This document shows positions 10,075 through 20,757 of a DNA stretch of 60,000 nucleotides, in pieces; the first letter of the stretch is position 1; each line of letters starts with the position of its first letter. This DNA is from Symsagittifera roscoffensis. Taxonomy: Eukaryota; Xenacoelomorpha; Acoela; Convolutidae. The notes beneath the pieces are model-generated. The model was not told the origin of the DNA, did not search any database, and worked only from the letters and a program-made list of their open reading frames with translations. The translations under genes and the position numbers were made by a program. The stretch lies in NCBI RefSeq assembly GCF_963678635.1, contig NC_087063.1, positions 83,811,574-83,871,573 on the forward strand, given 5' to 3'.

Positions 10075-12926
10075 ATAAACTCAGGTAGAATAAAAATGTA
10101 TTAGAATTTTGTGAGTTTTGTAAAAGTTTTTCTTTTTTCTCAGAAACTTTAATTTCGCATTAAATTTTTTTACAGATTTCTAAAAAAAATTGGTACCATA
10201 TAAACTAGATCGTCACAATTTCTATGCTTCTTCGTATTTTTATCCCCAAATTTTTTTACCTTATCTGTTTAAAAAAAAACCTGTGATGTTTATGAATATT
10301 TGACCCAATTTTTTAAGTTTTTCTCTTTTTCTTGAAAACTACTTTTCTAAATTTGAGATGGGCTCAATGGAAATGAAAAGTTGTTTCAAATTCCCTCTGC
10401 CTAAAAAGCAATACCGAAACGCTTAAGACAAAACCTAGGCTCTTTTTCTTTTGCCTCCACCTTCAAATTTTACAAAGGAAATTTTGTTCGCGTTATCCGT
10501 AACAAAAAAAGTAAACTGAACTCTTGCAATGAACTCTAGCAAGAATTCGTCCCCCAACAGAGAGAGAAGAGTTGAGAGCTCCAAGGTCAAACGGGTCAGC
10601 TGTCATAACCAGGAACTGCTCACCTTCGGGTCGGTGGACCATATTTCTGCCTCGTTTTGGTTCTGAGGTAGATCAGTTTCGGGTAGCTGGGTGATGACAA
10701 AATTTTGTTTCATTAACCATAATTGTCAGAAACTACAAGTCAACAAAGAATGACGATCTGCCATAAACTTCGGTATTTAAAAGCAGAATTCAAGTCATAA
10801 ATTACGCAAATTGGAAACATTGTTAAATAAATTTTAAAGCCGCGTCTGAAAAACTTTTGAAATTTGTTTCGATCTTTCAGTTTTTGATCTTTCACCAGAA
10901 AATTGTTTAATTAGGACCTTGATTTTTCTTGCTACAAATTCTAAAGAGAACAAAGGTTTTAAGTCAAAAAGTTGTAAAAATTCACCCAATACAAGCGATT
11001 CCATCCTAGTTTTTGTTGAAAACTACCATATTAAAATCATCAATAAGAGTTCAATCGAAACAAAAAATTAAGAAAAACCTTATTTTTTCATTCTCTAGAA
11101 AAAAATTCCGGCCTTTCGGAAGAGCCAAAATTGTGGTTTTTTGATTATTTTTGGAAATTTTTTAATTTTTTTTTGAAACTATCATCTCAAACTGGGATCT
11201 TTCTATCATACGAAAGAATGAGTGGTGAGAAGATTTTTTTAAAGAAAATTCTGAAAAATAATTCAATCAATTTTGGGATTAGGTGATCGATAGAAAAAAC
11301 AGGTTGCGATAGTTTTTCCTGCAAAAACAACGTCTCCATAAAGTTTATAGGAAAATGTTGTGTTCTTGGAACATTTCCGATTTCTGATAATTTCACTGTT
11401 TTCGCAACTGTTGAAAACTTTCTACTCTTCAAAATTACCCGGGCCAAATCTGAGATACAAGGTTTAATCACGAAATTAGATTATGGAAAATTCCCTGAAT
11501 AAGTGGCATCGCAGCTACGTGTTTAATCGAAGGAATACTTTGTAGGAATCTTTCCCGAAAAAGCAGATACGCCCAATTGAAGAAAAATGGCGCAAAAACA
11601 TTTCCTGTATAAACGGTTACATACTAAGTTTGGTAGAAAAGCCGGTATTGCCTGACAAAAAAACTCTATTTTTCGAAAACATTAGCCTGCCAGATTTTAC
11701 ATTGAGTTTAATCGGAAAAAAAACTGGGAACAGACACTTTCCCTACATTAGCTGGGAAACAACTAAGTAGCAGCTTATATAGTCTAGATTTTGAAAAAAA
11801 AAATTTGAAAAAACGTTTCGAATTTTCAAGTTTTTTATTCCCAAAATTGCGCTAAAAAACTCCAAAAACTACCTTTACCTGAAAAAAACTAAGTTTTCAC
11901 GGCTGAAATTAAGCTTAAGTAAGCTATTGTAAGCATATACGGTCACCTTTTTAGCTCGGAATTAGACCAAAAATCAAAAATTTCAAAGGAAATTAGAGCA
12001 TGTTTCAGATTTGGCAACATCATTTACGGTTCTAAGCCAAAATATGTTCTCATGTATACCCCGATTCTTAATTTATCTGGAAATTAGCATACACAACCGT
12101 ATTGATTTCCATTTGTCCTTTTGAACAAATAGCAGATCCAAATATTTTTTGCTTAGTGAAAATTGCAAATAGGGAAAAACAGTTTAGTTTAGCTGCAAAA
12201 TGCTGTACAAATGTACTAATAATTTTGACCGAAATTGATTGATTGACTTGTCTAAACATGTTGTTGGGGTTCTCTAGCGCTATCAGTTTGATATAGTGCC
12301 GCTATGTGATGTTCTGAAAGCTCAAACGAAAACTGACTTCCAGTTTTCCACTCAGATTGTCTCTAGGGTAACGAAAGCAGACCTTTGTCATTTGCAGAGT
12401 GTTTTTCTTAAATCATTTCCGCATTATTATCAGAAGAAGAACACAAAAAAGTGTGTTTACTTGCATAATTACTGCTGTATACATCTTGAGCTTTTTTAAT
12501 TGATACTAACTGACGAGTATTTGGCATAAAGTGCTTCATTTCTGGGTGGGGAACACGTTCAACTGTGTCCATATGCTTTTCTTAGGTCAAAAATAGTCGA
12601 AATAAATCAAGCTTGGGTCGTGAAGTTCGAAACATATCGGGCCTGAGTCATGACGGTCGAAATATAAATTATAAATCTCGTCCCGGAATAAAGTTCCACT
12701 ATTTTGAATTGGAGTACTTTTTGATTGTGACAATCTGTGGTCCTAAACTTTATTTTGACGTAGCAAAAACATATTAAGTACAATAGCTCGAATTATTTTT
12801 AAGTGAAAAAAAAAACAAGTGATTTTAACTTTTATAGGTTTTGATTTTTTCGTTTTCTTTTCAAGAAAAGTCTTAAAATGCTCTAATAACTACTTATTAT
12901 TGCGTTTTTGACTGCACTTAGTTATA

Positions 12927-13521
12927 CACTAGTGGGCAAAATAAAGCGCAAATTCAGGATTTTACTCTGTAAAACGCCTGTTTTCAATGTACATTTTGAA
13001 CAACATTTCCTTCAAAATTCATTAAAATTTTTACATTGACGGAGAGCAAATGATGAGATCTACCATCTATGAAAGTATCAATATTTGATTTCAATTACTT
13101 ACCAATGTAGTCCGGGACTGAAAATGCCAGTTTTCCGCATCTAAACTAAGTTTTTATCAATAGTGAATTCTTTCTTTAACAAACGGAGTAAAAAAATTAT
13201 TCATGGAACAAAACATTATCGAGAAAATTGAAATAATCACTGTGAAAATTTTAACTAAATTTCAAAAGTTTGTTACTCATTCACGCGAAGTAAGAAAGGC
13301 ATTGCAGATGAGGAGAACTGGCATTTTCAGACCCGGATTACATTGGTGAATAAATGAAATCAAATATTGATCCTTTCATAGCTGGTACTTCTGATCATTT
13401 ACTCTCGGTCAACGTAAAAACTTTACTGAATTTCAAAGGAAATAATGTCCACAATGTACATTGAAAACAGGCATTTTACTGATTAAAATCCTGAATTTGA
13501 GCCTAATTTTGTGCATTAGTG
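12927..13521. mobile_element. Tc1/mariner-type foldback MITE
   Basis: 595 bp with inverted arms of about 210 bp at each end (12927 to about 13140, and about 13307 to 13521). Termini CACTAGTGGGCAAAAT and CACTAATGCACAAAAT are flanked on both sides by TA (12925-12926 and 13522-13523), the target duplication of this superfamily. No transposase frame; a non-autonomous or solo-end element. Confidence 0.8.
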
Positions 13522-14147
13522 TATTTACAATTCTGAGCTCAATTCAAATTCTTCTGCTAAACGAAAAGTTTACCAATTGGTCCAGTTTTTTTCTATTGCG
13601 TTATTTATAAAAAAAATAGTCAGTCATAAGTGTTTTTGAAATTGAATGAGCTTCAACCTGATGTACTTTTTCCTCGAAATTCAAAATTTGAAAATTATAT
13701 TTGTTCTTGTTTTCCTTTTTTTCTAATTCTTTTTCATCCTTCTACTGGCTATGTTTAAAAGTTACAATAGACATCTGACTAAACCACCTGTTTTGGATAT
13801 TCCATTGATTTAACTGTCTATATCCTTTTTCTTCAGCTTCAGTTCATTTTTTCGTTTTCTTTTATATCTAAGTGCAGAAAAATTTTAATTTAAGTGGCTA
13901 TTCATTGTGATCTAAATTCTCAGAAGAATAAATTTTCTATTACATTTTAGTCCATGAAATTTGTTCAAGTAGTTTTTTCACATTTCGGACTTTTCTTGAT
14001 GTGATGGTTTGATAGAATAGAGGGTGAAAGGGGTTGTGTTGTAGTTGAAGAGATTGTCGTTTTTGAGATTTGATAGAGGCACTCAAAGTTCAGCCAACTG
14101 TTCCTTTTTTGTGTTGACAAATTGTCATTGATAGGATGAAGGGGTCA

Positions 14148-14828
14148 CTATTGTGTGATCGGCCACCAGTATGGATAATATGAAGTTGTTGTCATGGCTG
14201 TTGTTGTCATGGCTGTTGTTGTCGGAGGCTCGCAGCGATATCCAGACCTTAACTCGATGCAAAACCATGAAGGCTTGCAAGGGTTCAGGCCGCAATGGGT
14301 AAACTTTGTAGTTGTTGGGGGCTCGCAACGATATCCAGACCTTAACTCGATGCAAGACCATGAAGGCTTGCAAGGGTTCAGGCCGCAATGGGTAAACTTT
14401 GTAGTTGTTGGGGGCTCGCAACGATATCCAGACCTTAACTCGATGCAAGACCATGAAGGCTTGCAAGGGTTCAGGCCGCAATGGGTAAACTTTGTAGTTG
14501 TTGGGGGCTCGCAACGATATCCAGACCTTAACTCGATGCAAGACCATGAAGGCTTGCAAGGGTTCAGGCCGCAATGGGTAAACTTTGTAGTTGTTGGGGG
14601 CTCGCAGCGATATCCGGCTCTTAGTGGGATGCATGTCCATCCGACTTGGCACGGTTTATGCACACAGCGCTCTATAAACTGTTTGCTGTTTGCTCGAGTG
14701 ATGAGAAAACAAAGAATCCATACAGCAAGTAGTAGTTTTCCAACGTAGTTTGCAGAACCAGGCCTAGCTGCATTGTTTTTCTTATGACTCGACATTTTTG
14801 AACGATTTTCCCCAATAGTGAGCTTCAC
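14148..14828 (-). CDS. Secreted Cys-rich tandem-repeat protein, nested antisense gene
   Basis: Single uninterrupted frame of 226 codons on the strand opposite the host gene, inside its intron 2. The second Met (codon 12) is the more likely start, because it is followed after a short basic stretch by a hydrophobic core (LLLAVWILCFLI) and a plausible signal-peptidase site near ANS. The mature part is five modules of about 31 residues: C-x3-P-C-x3-W-x-C-x2-L-R-x-G-Y-R-C-E-P-P, joined by Thr-rich linkers (PPTTTKFTHC). Four are nearly identical at DNA level (93-bp period) and the first is diverged. Four cysteines per module suggest two disulfides, like a shortened EGF-type fold. The C-terminus is Thr-rich and ends YYPYWWPITQ. 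Role unknown; an extracellular structural or adhesive protein is only a guess. Confidence 0.75.
   Translation of the reverse strand: MKLTIGENRSKMSSHKKNNAARPGSANYVGKLLLAVWILCFLITRANSKQFIERCVHKPCQVGWTCIPLRAGYRCEPPTTTKFTHCGLNPCKPSWSCIELRSGYRCEPPTTTKFTHCGLNPCKPSWSCIELRSGYRCEPPTTTKFTHCGLNPCKPSWSCIELRSGYRCEPPTTTKFTHCGLNPCKPSWFCIELRSGYRCEPPTTTAMTTTAMTTTSYYPYWWPITQ
14222..14620. repeat. 93-bp coding minisatellite
   Basis: About four near-identical copies of a 93-bp unit (31 codons) within the Cys-rich gene; for example, the heptamer AAACTTT recurs at 14301 and 14394. Because 93 is a multiple of 3, several frames on both strands stay open, but only the minus frame has a signal peptide and regular cysteines. 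Confidence 0.9.
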
Positions 14829-15346
14829 AAAATTTTGAATAGTTTCAAGAAATGTGATCTTTTTTTAAAATGAACTGAATTCTTTGAGCACCGGTTTTGT
14901 AGCTACCCTTCCCCGCATTTGAGTATTGAGTAGTTGGTTGAACAAACTTTGAATCATTTTTTCCAGCCCATTTTATGAACAAGTTCTCAAAAGTTTGACT
15001 TCTTGCTCTAAATAGGGAGTTTTCACGCCTCGTCATAATCCAAAAAACGGAAGTTCTTTGCCTATGTTATTTCTCTAAATTGAACTGATTTGAGACAACG
15101 ACTACGATACATTTAAAGAAACATTAAGTTAAGCTGAGTAGCATATTTTTTGTTTTTTATATCGAACTGATGGTTTTAGGCAATTTCACTTAAGTAAATT
15201 AGTTTGGAACTTCACTTAAAAATTTAGTTTGATTTCATGAATGTTTTTAGTTCGATCAATAAGATGGTATAGAAATGAGAAAAGTGCCAAAACATTTTTT
15301 TAAATTGTATTTCATTGGGTGTAATTAAAAAATGAGTGGACGATGG

Positions 15347-15505
15347 CTTAAGCGGATAGAACCTGAGATCTCAAAAAGGCATTCGAAACGCCTTCAAACT
15401 GAAAAACCGAAAACTAACGAAATCTAAATTAGAGAAATCTTCCTGAGAATTTAGGAATCAGTTTGAAAAAAGCCTTTTTGAGATTTTGGGCTCTATCTTC
15501 TTAAC
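15347..15505. repeat. Foldback repeat upstream of exon 3
   Basis: The left arm (15347-15411) and the reverse complement of the right arm (15458-15505) share ATCTCAAAAAGGC, CTTAAG-like and TTCAAACTGA blocks. The left arm also holds TGGCTTAAGCGG and ATTCGAAAC, resembling tRNA A and B boxes, but no cloverleaf acceptor stem can be formed. Confidence 0.6.
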
Positions 15506-15527
15506 TTTCGGGGTTGAATTGATGCAG

Positions 15528-15827
15528 AGCACGGGAGCATCCCGTTCACGCCTCAACGAAACGACTGTCTCAACTACCCCTCATCCTCCGCCTCCCCCTA
15601 CCGAAAGCCCCCTCCAGGTCCCCAACACCAACGACAACAACAGGGCAGCGTCGGACTGGAACAAGGGGAGGGGGGAAGGGTGGACGGAGAGATGGATGAC
15701 AATTTCGTACCACTTGGCGCCCTTGAAGATTATCCCCGTGCTGAACCCCCCTGCGACGCCTTCATAGAGGGCAGGGTGCCCCCCTATCCTCATGGTTATG
15801 GGTGCTCGTCAGATGTGAAACGAAACA
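15528..15827 (+). CDS. Host membrane-protein gene, exon 3
   Basis: The acceptor GATGCAG|AG and donor AACA|GTAAAAGT give phase 1 in and phase 1 out, matching exons 2 and 4. The 300-nt exon is open throughout in this phase. It encodes a Ser/Pro/Gln-rich segment (SPYRKPPPGPQHQRQQQG), then an acidic stretch (EMDDNFVPLGALEDY) and PPYPHGYG. The other frames are also partly open because the exon is GC-rich; the frame chosen is the one that joins both neighbours. A foldback repeat (15347-15505) lies immediately upstream of its acceptor. Confidence 0.82.
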
Positions 15828-16056
15828 GTAAAAGTTTTATTCCAACTCTTGTCTCAGTCCCCCGACTTTCGCTAAGTGACGATTTCTTATTTGTAGAACT
15901 ATTGCAAAACTTTTATTTGGCAAAATTTATCGAATCAGGTTCTAAAATGCAAAAATTATTTAAAAATAGTTTTAAGCGCTGTAATAATTTTTATACAAAA
16001 AAAAATAAAATAGTTTATAGGAAATGCTTTTACTGGTTTGAATTTGTGAAATACAG

Positions 16057-16241
16057 ACGACACTACAATTCCGTACAGTGCCGACATCAAAGAAAAGATC
16101 AAAGAGACAAAGACTATTCTGCGTCTTTTGGACAGTGAGAACGACCCCCTCCCCTTCCCCAATATGCTGGGGGGCAGTCAGACCTGCTGCGACAAACACA
16201 CTGCAAATGTAGTGGCCATGGCACGTCCCAATGTCCCAAAG
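16057..16241 (+). CDS. Host membrane-protein gene, exon 4 (first IPYxAD motif)
   Basis: Acceptor AATACAG|AC and donor CCAAAG|GTCATT, phase 1 in and phase 0 out. Two of the three frames contain stops; only the frame required by exon 3 is open across all 185 nt. It encodes DTTIPYSAD followed by a charged, probably helical stretch (IKEKIKETKTILRLLDSEND) and a Cys pair (QTCCDKH). The IPYxAD motif recurs in exons 6 and 7. Confidence 0.85.
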
Positions 16242-17990
16242 GTCATTTAATGTGCAATGTAATCCGAATCAGATTTATAATTTTAGGACAAATTTTTTAG
16301 ACTCTGGCCACCAACGGGTTCTTTTAATAGTAAGAAAAACGATGTAAGCTTGGTTAGCATGCAGACTTTACCTTTATCAAATTTCCTATCGAATTTGACT
16401 TTCAAGAAGTTTCAACTGATGTTTGTTAATAGTCGATGAACGTAGTTCAGGCTCTTATATATGTCGTGCTGATTTTTTTTTCTTTCTTTTCAGGAAAAGC
16501 TATTTTCCACTTTCTTGCCCACCTTTTATTTTCAGTTTTTGAAAACTACTCCATCATTTTCACAATGAAATGAAACTTGGCATTTTGAACAGTTCAACAA
16601 TTGTGAACAGATTTGCTCATCATATCTTTTGTCAAAACATTGCGCCGGCAAAATAAAAAAAAACTACCAGCAAAATGAAAGACTTACCAATTGATCCAAA
16701 TGCACATATGAACCCCAATAAGTATATGTGCACTTTTTGCGTTTAATTCAAATTCATTTGCTATAAGATAGGCAAACTGCACTCTTCGATTGAGAAAACT
16801 GAAATGGCGCAAAAATACTTGATCAATTTTTAGTCCAGAAAGTGGAATTGATTTTTAGATTTCCCAGCGAAAAAAAAAACCAGAAATTTTTCCTAATAAT
16901 CCACTTTTCTCAAGTTGGGTTATTTTGATTTAAAATAAGATAGTGAAAACAAGAAATAATCTATAAAAAACAGATAAAAGGGGTGACAAACTTTGTTTTC
17001 GGGTTTGTTTCTGCTTTTTTTCCTGTTTTTGTTTTTCCTCAAAATCCTGTTGTTGTTTTTCGTGGTTCTGTTTTACGCAAAATCAGGTACCACAAATAGT
17101 CATGGGAATGAGTCGAGTGATAAATTATATTGAAAATTGTTCATTCATGAATCGAACAAAACTAATAGTTAAATTGCTTATCAACCAAAAACATTTACCA
17201 CAACAACTCGTAGGAATGGTTGGAGTGATATATCATTTTAAAGCCCTATCAACCCCGTGTTGTAGGCTTAATGAACGCTCGGAAAACACTAAAAAATTAT
17301 TTACTTCTAAGAGCTTATTGGTAATATTTCGCTGTGGTTAATGGTCTTAGATTGATCGAGTTTTTCAAATTTCCAAAAAAAATTGTTGATTCAATCTCAC
17401 TGTCTATTCTCAGTGCTACGTTTTCGTTGGATCGCAAGTAATGCGAGGCTGCCCTTAGCCACTGTGTAAGAGTATGGTCGGAACATTTTTTGCTTCTGTT
17501 TAAGCGTGATTTGTTGAATCTGGTTAGCCCTCTTTAAGCGTGATCTGGTTGGCCTTGCTTAAGCGTGATTTCGATGCCAAAAAACTGATTATTCCCACAT
17601 TTTTTTAAATTTAACAATTGATCGAAATTTGACTAAACCAACCGATTTTTTCCCAAGCCCAATTTCAAAAAAAAATTGGAGAATTTGATGAATTTCAGCT
17701 AATTTCTTTCAATTCAGTCTCTTACTGCGACTCGGGAATTAGTATATATAATTAAATACCGAAAAAAAAATTGAAATCTTGTTGCATAGTAACAAGTTTT
17801 TTTTTCAAATCATGATATCAATATCTACAATCTACAACCTCCATTGACAACGAGGTTTCACTTGAGTCTCGAGCCTTTGTTCAGATGTTATCAGTCAAGT
17901 TACTTAATTTTTGCAATAAAAATCCTAATTTAACAGAAGGGTTGCATTGCACTTCAAATTTAAATTGACAATAAATTGCTCATTAAATAG
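16242..17990 (+). other. Intron 4 of the host gene
   Basis: AT-rich. Holds a degraded family A MITE (about 16493-16640, GTGAACAGATTTGC) and copy 2 of the dispersed repeat (17035-17490). No coding signal seen. Confidence 0.55.
17035..17490 (+). repeat. Dispersed repeat family, copy 2
   Basis: Contains ACCACAAATAGTCATGGGAA and GAGTCGAGTGATAAATTATA, a second partial head near 17190-17240, and TATGGTCGGAACATT near its end. Related to 1850-2380 and 22010-22545. Confidence 0.55.
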
Positions 17991-18081
17991 ACCCCCAACA
18001 CCCGACTGCGTGAATTGAGTCAGCAGCTGAGAGCCAAGGCCCTGAAGATGGAGTGCATGAATAGCGAGTCCAGAAGAAACT
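17991..18081 (+). CDS. Host membrane-protein gene, exon 5, with possible alternative C-terminus
   Basis: Acceptor TTAAATAG|ACC in phase 0, as exon 4 requires. It encodes a charged, helix-prone peptide (RLRELSQQLRAKALKMEC). A donor AACT|GTCAGT at 18081/18082 gives phase 1 exit and joins exon 6 in frame. If this donor is not used, the frame runs nine more codons to TAA at 18108-18110, giving a shorter protein. Which form is used cannot be decided from the sequence. Confidence 0.7.
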
Positions 18082-18479
18082 GTCAGTTGAATGGATCCGA
18101 TTACTGCTAAGAGCCGATGATGAAGAGCTCTCTTTGCTCCTTTGCTCTACATCATTTCAGCTCCTATAACTTGTCAAACAATTCAAGATAAAAAAGGAAA
18201 TTAATTTGAAAAAAAAAAGTTTTTTCTTTTCATTTGCTGTTTTTTTTTCAATTTAGGCGTCGAATATGTTTCTCGTGAAGAAATAAATCATTACACATTC
18301 TATCCATGCTACAGTCTCTATGTCCAGGTTGTTAACTAACCGTATATAATTTTGATATAAAATTATAAGATTGGATCTTTGCTTTTTGATTCCATCTACT
18401 CTGGTTTATAACTAGTCTTATAACTTAGTTTAAGAGCCAGTGAAGCTGAAATGGTTTATGCTCCCCACTTGCAATACAG

Positions 18480-18761
18480 TTGGCTCTTCGATCCCCTACG
18501 CAGCCGACCAAGTCCAATACCGCATGGGGGGAGGGGGGAGGGGAGGGGGTTGTCATGGGGCCACTAATGGCTACTCGGGGGCGTCTTCTCTGGGAAGTCC
18601 ACTGGCAGTGACCACTCCCCGTGAGACTATGTCCCTCCCCCATGACATGATGATCGGAGGATACGATGACCCGGTGGTGGTGTCGGCTGGCATGCTCGGA
18701 GGCGGGGCAGGGGGAGGGGGAGGATTATCAAGCAACACCTTCCAGGCTTACGACTTTGCAG
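18480..18761 (+). CDS. Host membrane-protein gene, exon 6 (second IPYxAD motif)
   Basis: Acceptor CAATACAG|TT and donor TTTGCAG|GTTAAC, phase 1 at both ends. Begins with GSSIPYAAD, then poly-Gly (GGGGRGGG), a Ser/Thr/Pro-rich segment with MMIGGYDDPVVVSAGM, and a second Gly run before the tail QAYDFA. It is among the most GC-rich exons in the window. The G/A-rich tracts are simple sequence, so the poly-Gly lengths may vary between alleles. Confidence 0.85.
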
Positions 18762-19018
18762 GTTAACAGCATTTTAATGATATTAGTCTATTTTAGTCTG
18801 TTTTCAAGTTTTTTGATTAAGTTATTTCCATGCAATTTATAGTCAGAATCAACTTCATGTGTGAAAACTGTATTGTAAAAACAAAATTGTATTTTTTACC
18901 AAAATTATCATAAATACTAAAAAAACTTTACTAATCGAAACTCGTTTTTATTGTATTTCTTGTTAAAAAATAGCCTGTTAAATTTCTTGTTAAAAAGTTA
19001 TCTGAAATGTGTTTGCAG

Positions 19019-19161
19019 GTCCCATGATGAGTGTGACCTCCAGACCCCCTGGGACTACGATTCCCTACAGAGCAGACCATGAGCCACCCCCCGTCTACAC
19101 CAGACCCCCACCCGCAGACCCACACGTCATCTCAGAACAGATAGAGACACTCAACGTCGAG
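19019..19161 (+). CDS. Host membrane-protein gene, exon 7 (third IPYxAD motif)
   Basis: Acceptor GTTTGCAG|GT and strong donor GTCGAG|GTGGGT, phase 1 in and phase 0 out, the same phases as exon 4. Encodes a short Met/Ser/Pro lead, GTTIPYRAD, then a proline-rich stretch (PPPVYTRPPPADPHV) and the start of a helical segment (ISEQIETLNVE). The shared motif and shared phases suggest exons 4, 6 and 7 arose by exon duplication, or that the tail was built from repeated docking motifs. Confidence 0.85.
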
Positions 19162-20418
19162 GTGGGTTATTGTTTTCCATTCGGAAGAGATTAAACAAAA
19201 GTGTGAATCTTTTTCAGAAAAAAGTTATTCACATCAGCCAGAGATACAAAGTTTAAAATCTAAAATATAGAATATTTAGAATAAAATAGAATTCTAAAAA
19301 TTAAAATCAAATATAATTGGAAGCTGTAGATTGCTGTAAGCTCCTATAACGGCAAAAAACTCCTATAACTCGGGTCAAACTGGAAATAGTATTGATAATT
19401 GCAGTACCAATTCCAATTTCAGTTTACGAAAACACTAAACCGAAGTAATTTGACATGCAAATTTCTGCGTTCTGAGATTCTATTTTTTTGTTTCTTCGAG
19501 CTATAAAAAACAAACAGTCCCATATGTAAGACATGGATCGTCGATTTTCGACTACTTTTTTTAAGTTTTCTATTAGTGTTTCTTATCCAAAGGGGCAAGT
19601 GAACTAGGCGTTGGCCATAAAAAATTAAGTAAACGTTTAAAATGTAATGTTCAAATTGCAGTAGAGCTAGATTGGGAGTGTTGAAATTCTGAAAAATTAG
19701 ACTGAAAAATAAATTTTCGACATTGAGACAACTTTTTTGCTTCTTCGTGAACGCTATCACCAACAATAGAGCTTTGATATGAAACAACTTTTGGTAACTA
19801 CGAACTTTCCTTGAGTTACTTGAATCTTGCTGAAAAAAAACCATCACACTCGATAAGCCGTTCGTTCCCACTGGTTAAAGTGAACAACTAGTGCATCTTG
19901 TTGTCGACTTCAGTTCATAAAACTAATTAAAATTTAGTTCTATACACCGAAAATTGGAAACAAAATTCCAGCTGTTTTCTGGGTGCTACGGATGGATTAA
20001 ACTATTCATAAAAAAACATAATTTAAAAAATAGTTTTAGCTGAAATGAACAAAAAAAAACGGAAACTTTTTTAAAAGGAAGGCAAACTCCACTATTGAAC
20101 AGCAAACGTGATCGAGTTCTAATAAAGAAAGTGTAAATTAGCTTTCACATTTCCCAGCAAAAAAAATACTTATTGATCCAGTTTTCTCAAATTGGGTCAA
20201 TTTTATCGAAAAACAGAATATCCTCAATTGTTCAAGAAATTCAAAGAGCTTTAAGGGTATCAATTTTTTTTTTAATTCCAACGTTGAGATTTTTTGCAAA
20301 TTAAGTCAGTTTTGTTTCGGTTTAATTGCGCTCATTGACTCTAATTTCAAACGATACGTAAGACTAACGCTTAAGAAAATTCAATCACAGCTTTGCGAAC
20401 AAAATTTGGGCTTTACAA

Positions 20419-20757
20419 CAGTGCCGAAGAACAACAGTGCTGAAAAAAAAATAGTTCAACGTTGCCGAAAATGAAAACTTTGTTCAATAGTGCCGAAAAT
20501 TTCAACATAATAAGTGCAACAATCAAAAATTAAACGGCGATCGCTTGCAATCTTAAAATTTTGAGCAAAAAATTTTAGAACTTAGACATTTTGGTGCCAA
20601 AATAATTGTATAATTTGCATTTCCAGACATTTTGGCGACAAAAATGGGGTAATTTTTTTTGTTAATTAGCGTCAGTATTTTGCCGCTCTTTAGAATATGC
20701 AGTTAAAATATTCTGAAATTTTCCCACCTTTTTCGGCACTGTTGTACTTTGGCAGTG
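20419..20757. mobile_element. Possible short inverted-repeat transposon
   Basis: The left end CAGTGCCGAAGAACAACAGT and the reverse complement of the right end (CACTGCCAAAGTACAACAGT) match over about 30 bp. Flanking 8-mers (CTTTACAA, TTTAACAC) do not form a clear duplication. Confidence 0.45.

Larger units (their letters stand above)
8411..15527 (+). other. Intron 2 of the host gene
   Basis: About 7.1 kb. Carries family A MITEs (8550-10074), an exon-like GC-rich patch (10540-10667), a Tc1/mariner-type foldback element (12927-13521), the nested antisense gene (14148-14828) and a foldback next to exon 3. The remaining AT-rich sequence shows nothing I can assign. Confidence 0.6.

Noticed and set aside
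14125-14748. Alternative frames across the 93-bp repeat on both strands
   Set aside because: Open only because the repeat length is a multiple of 3; no signal peptide and no cysteine pattern.
15341-15411. Possible tRNA gene (A-box and B-box-like motifs)
   Set aside because: The acceptor stem cannot pair and the T stem has a mismatch; kept only as a foldback with tRNA-like boxes.
19419-19871. 150-codon minus frame in intron 7
   Set aside because: No recognised domain, AT-driven composition and no supporting signals.
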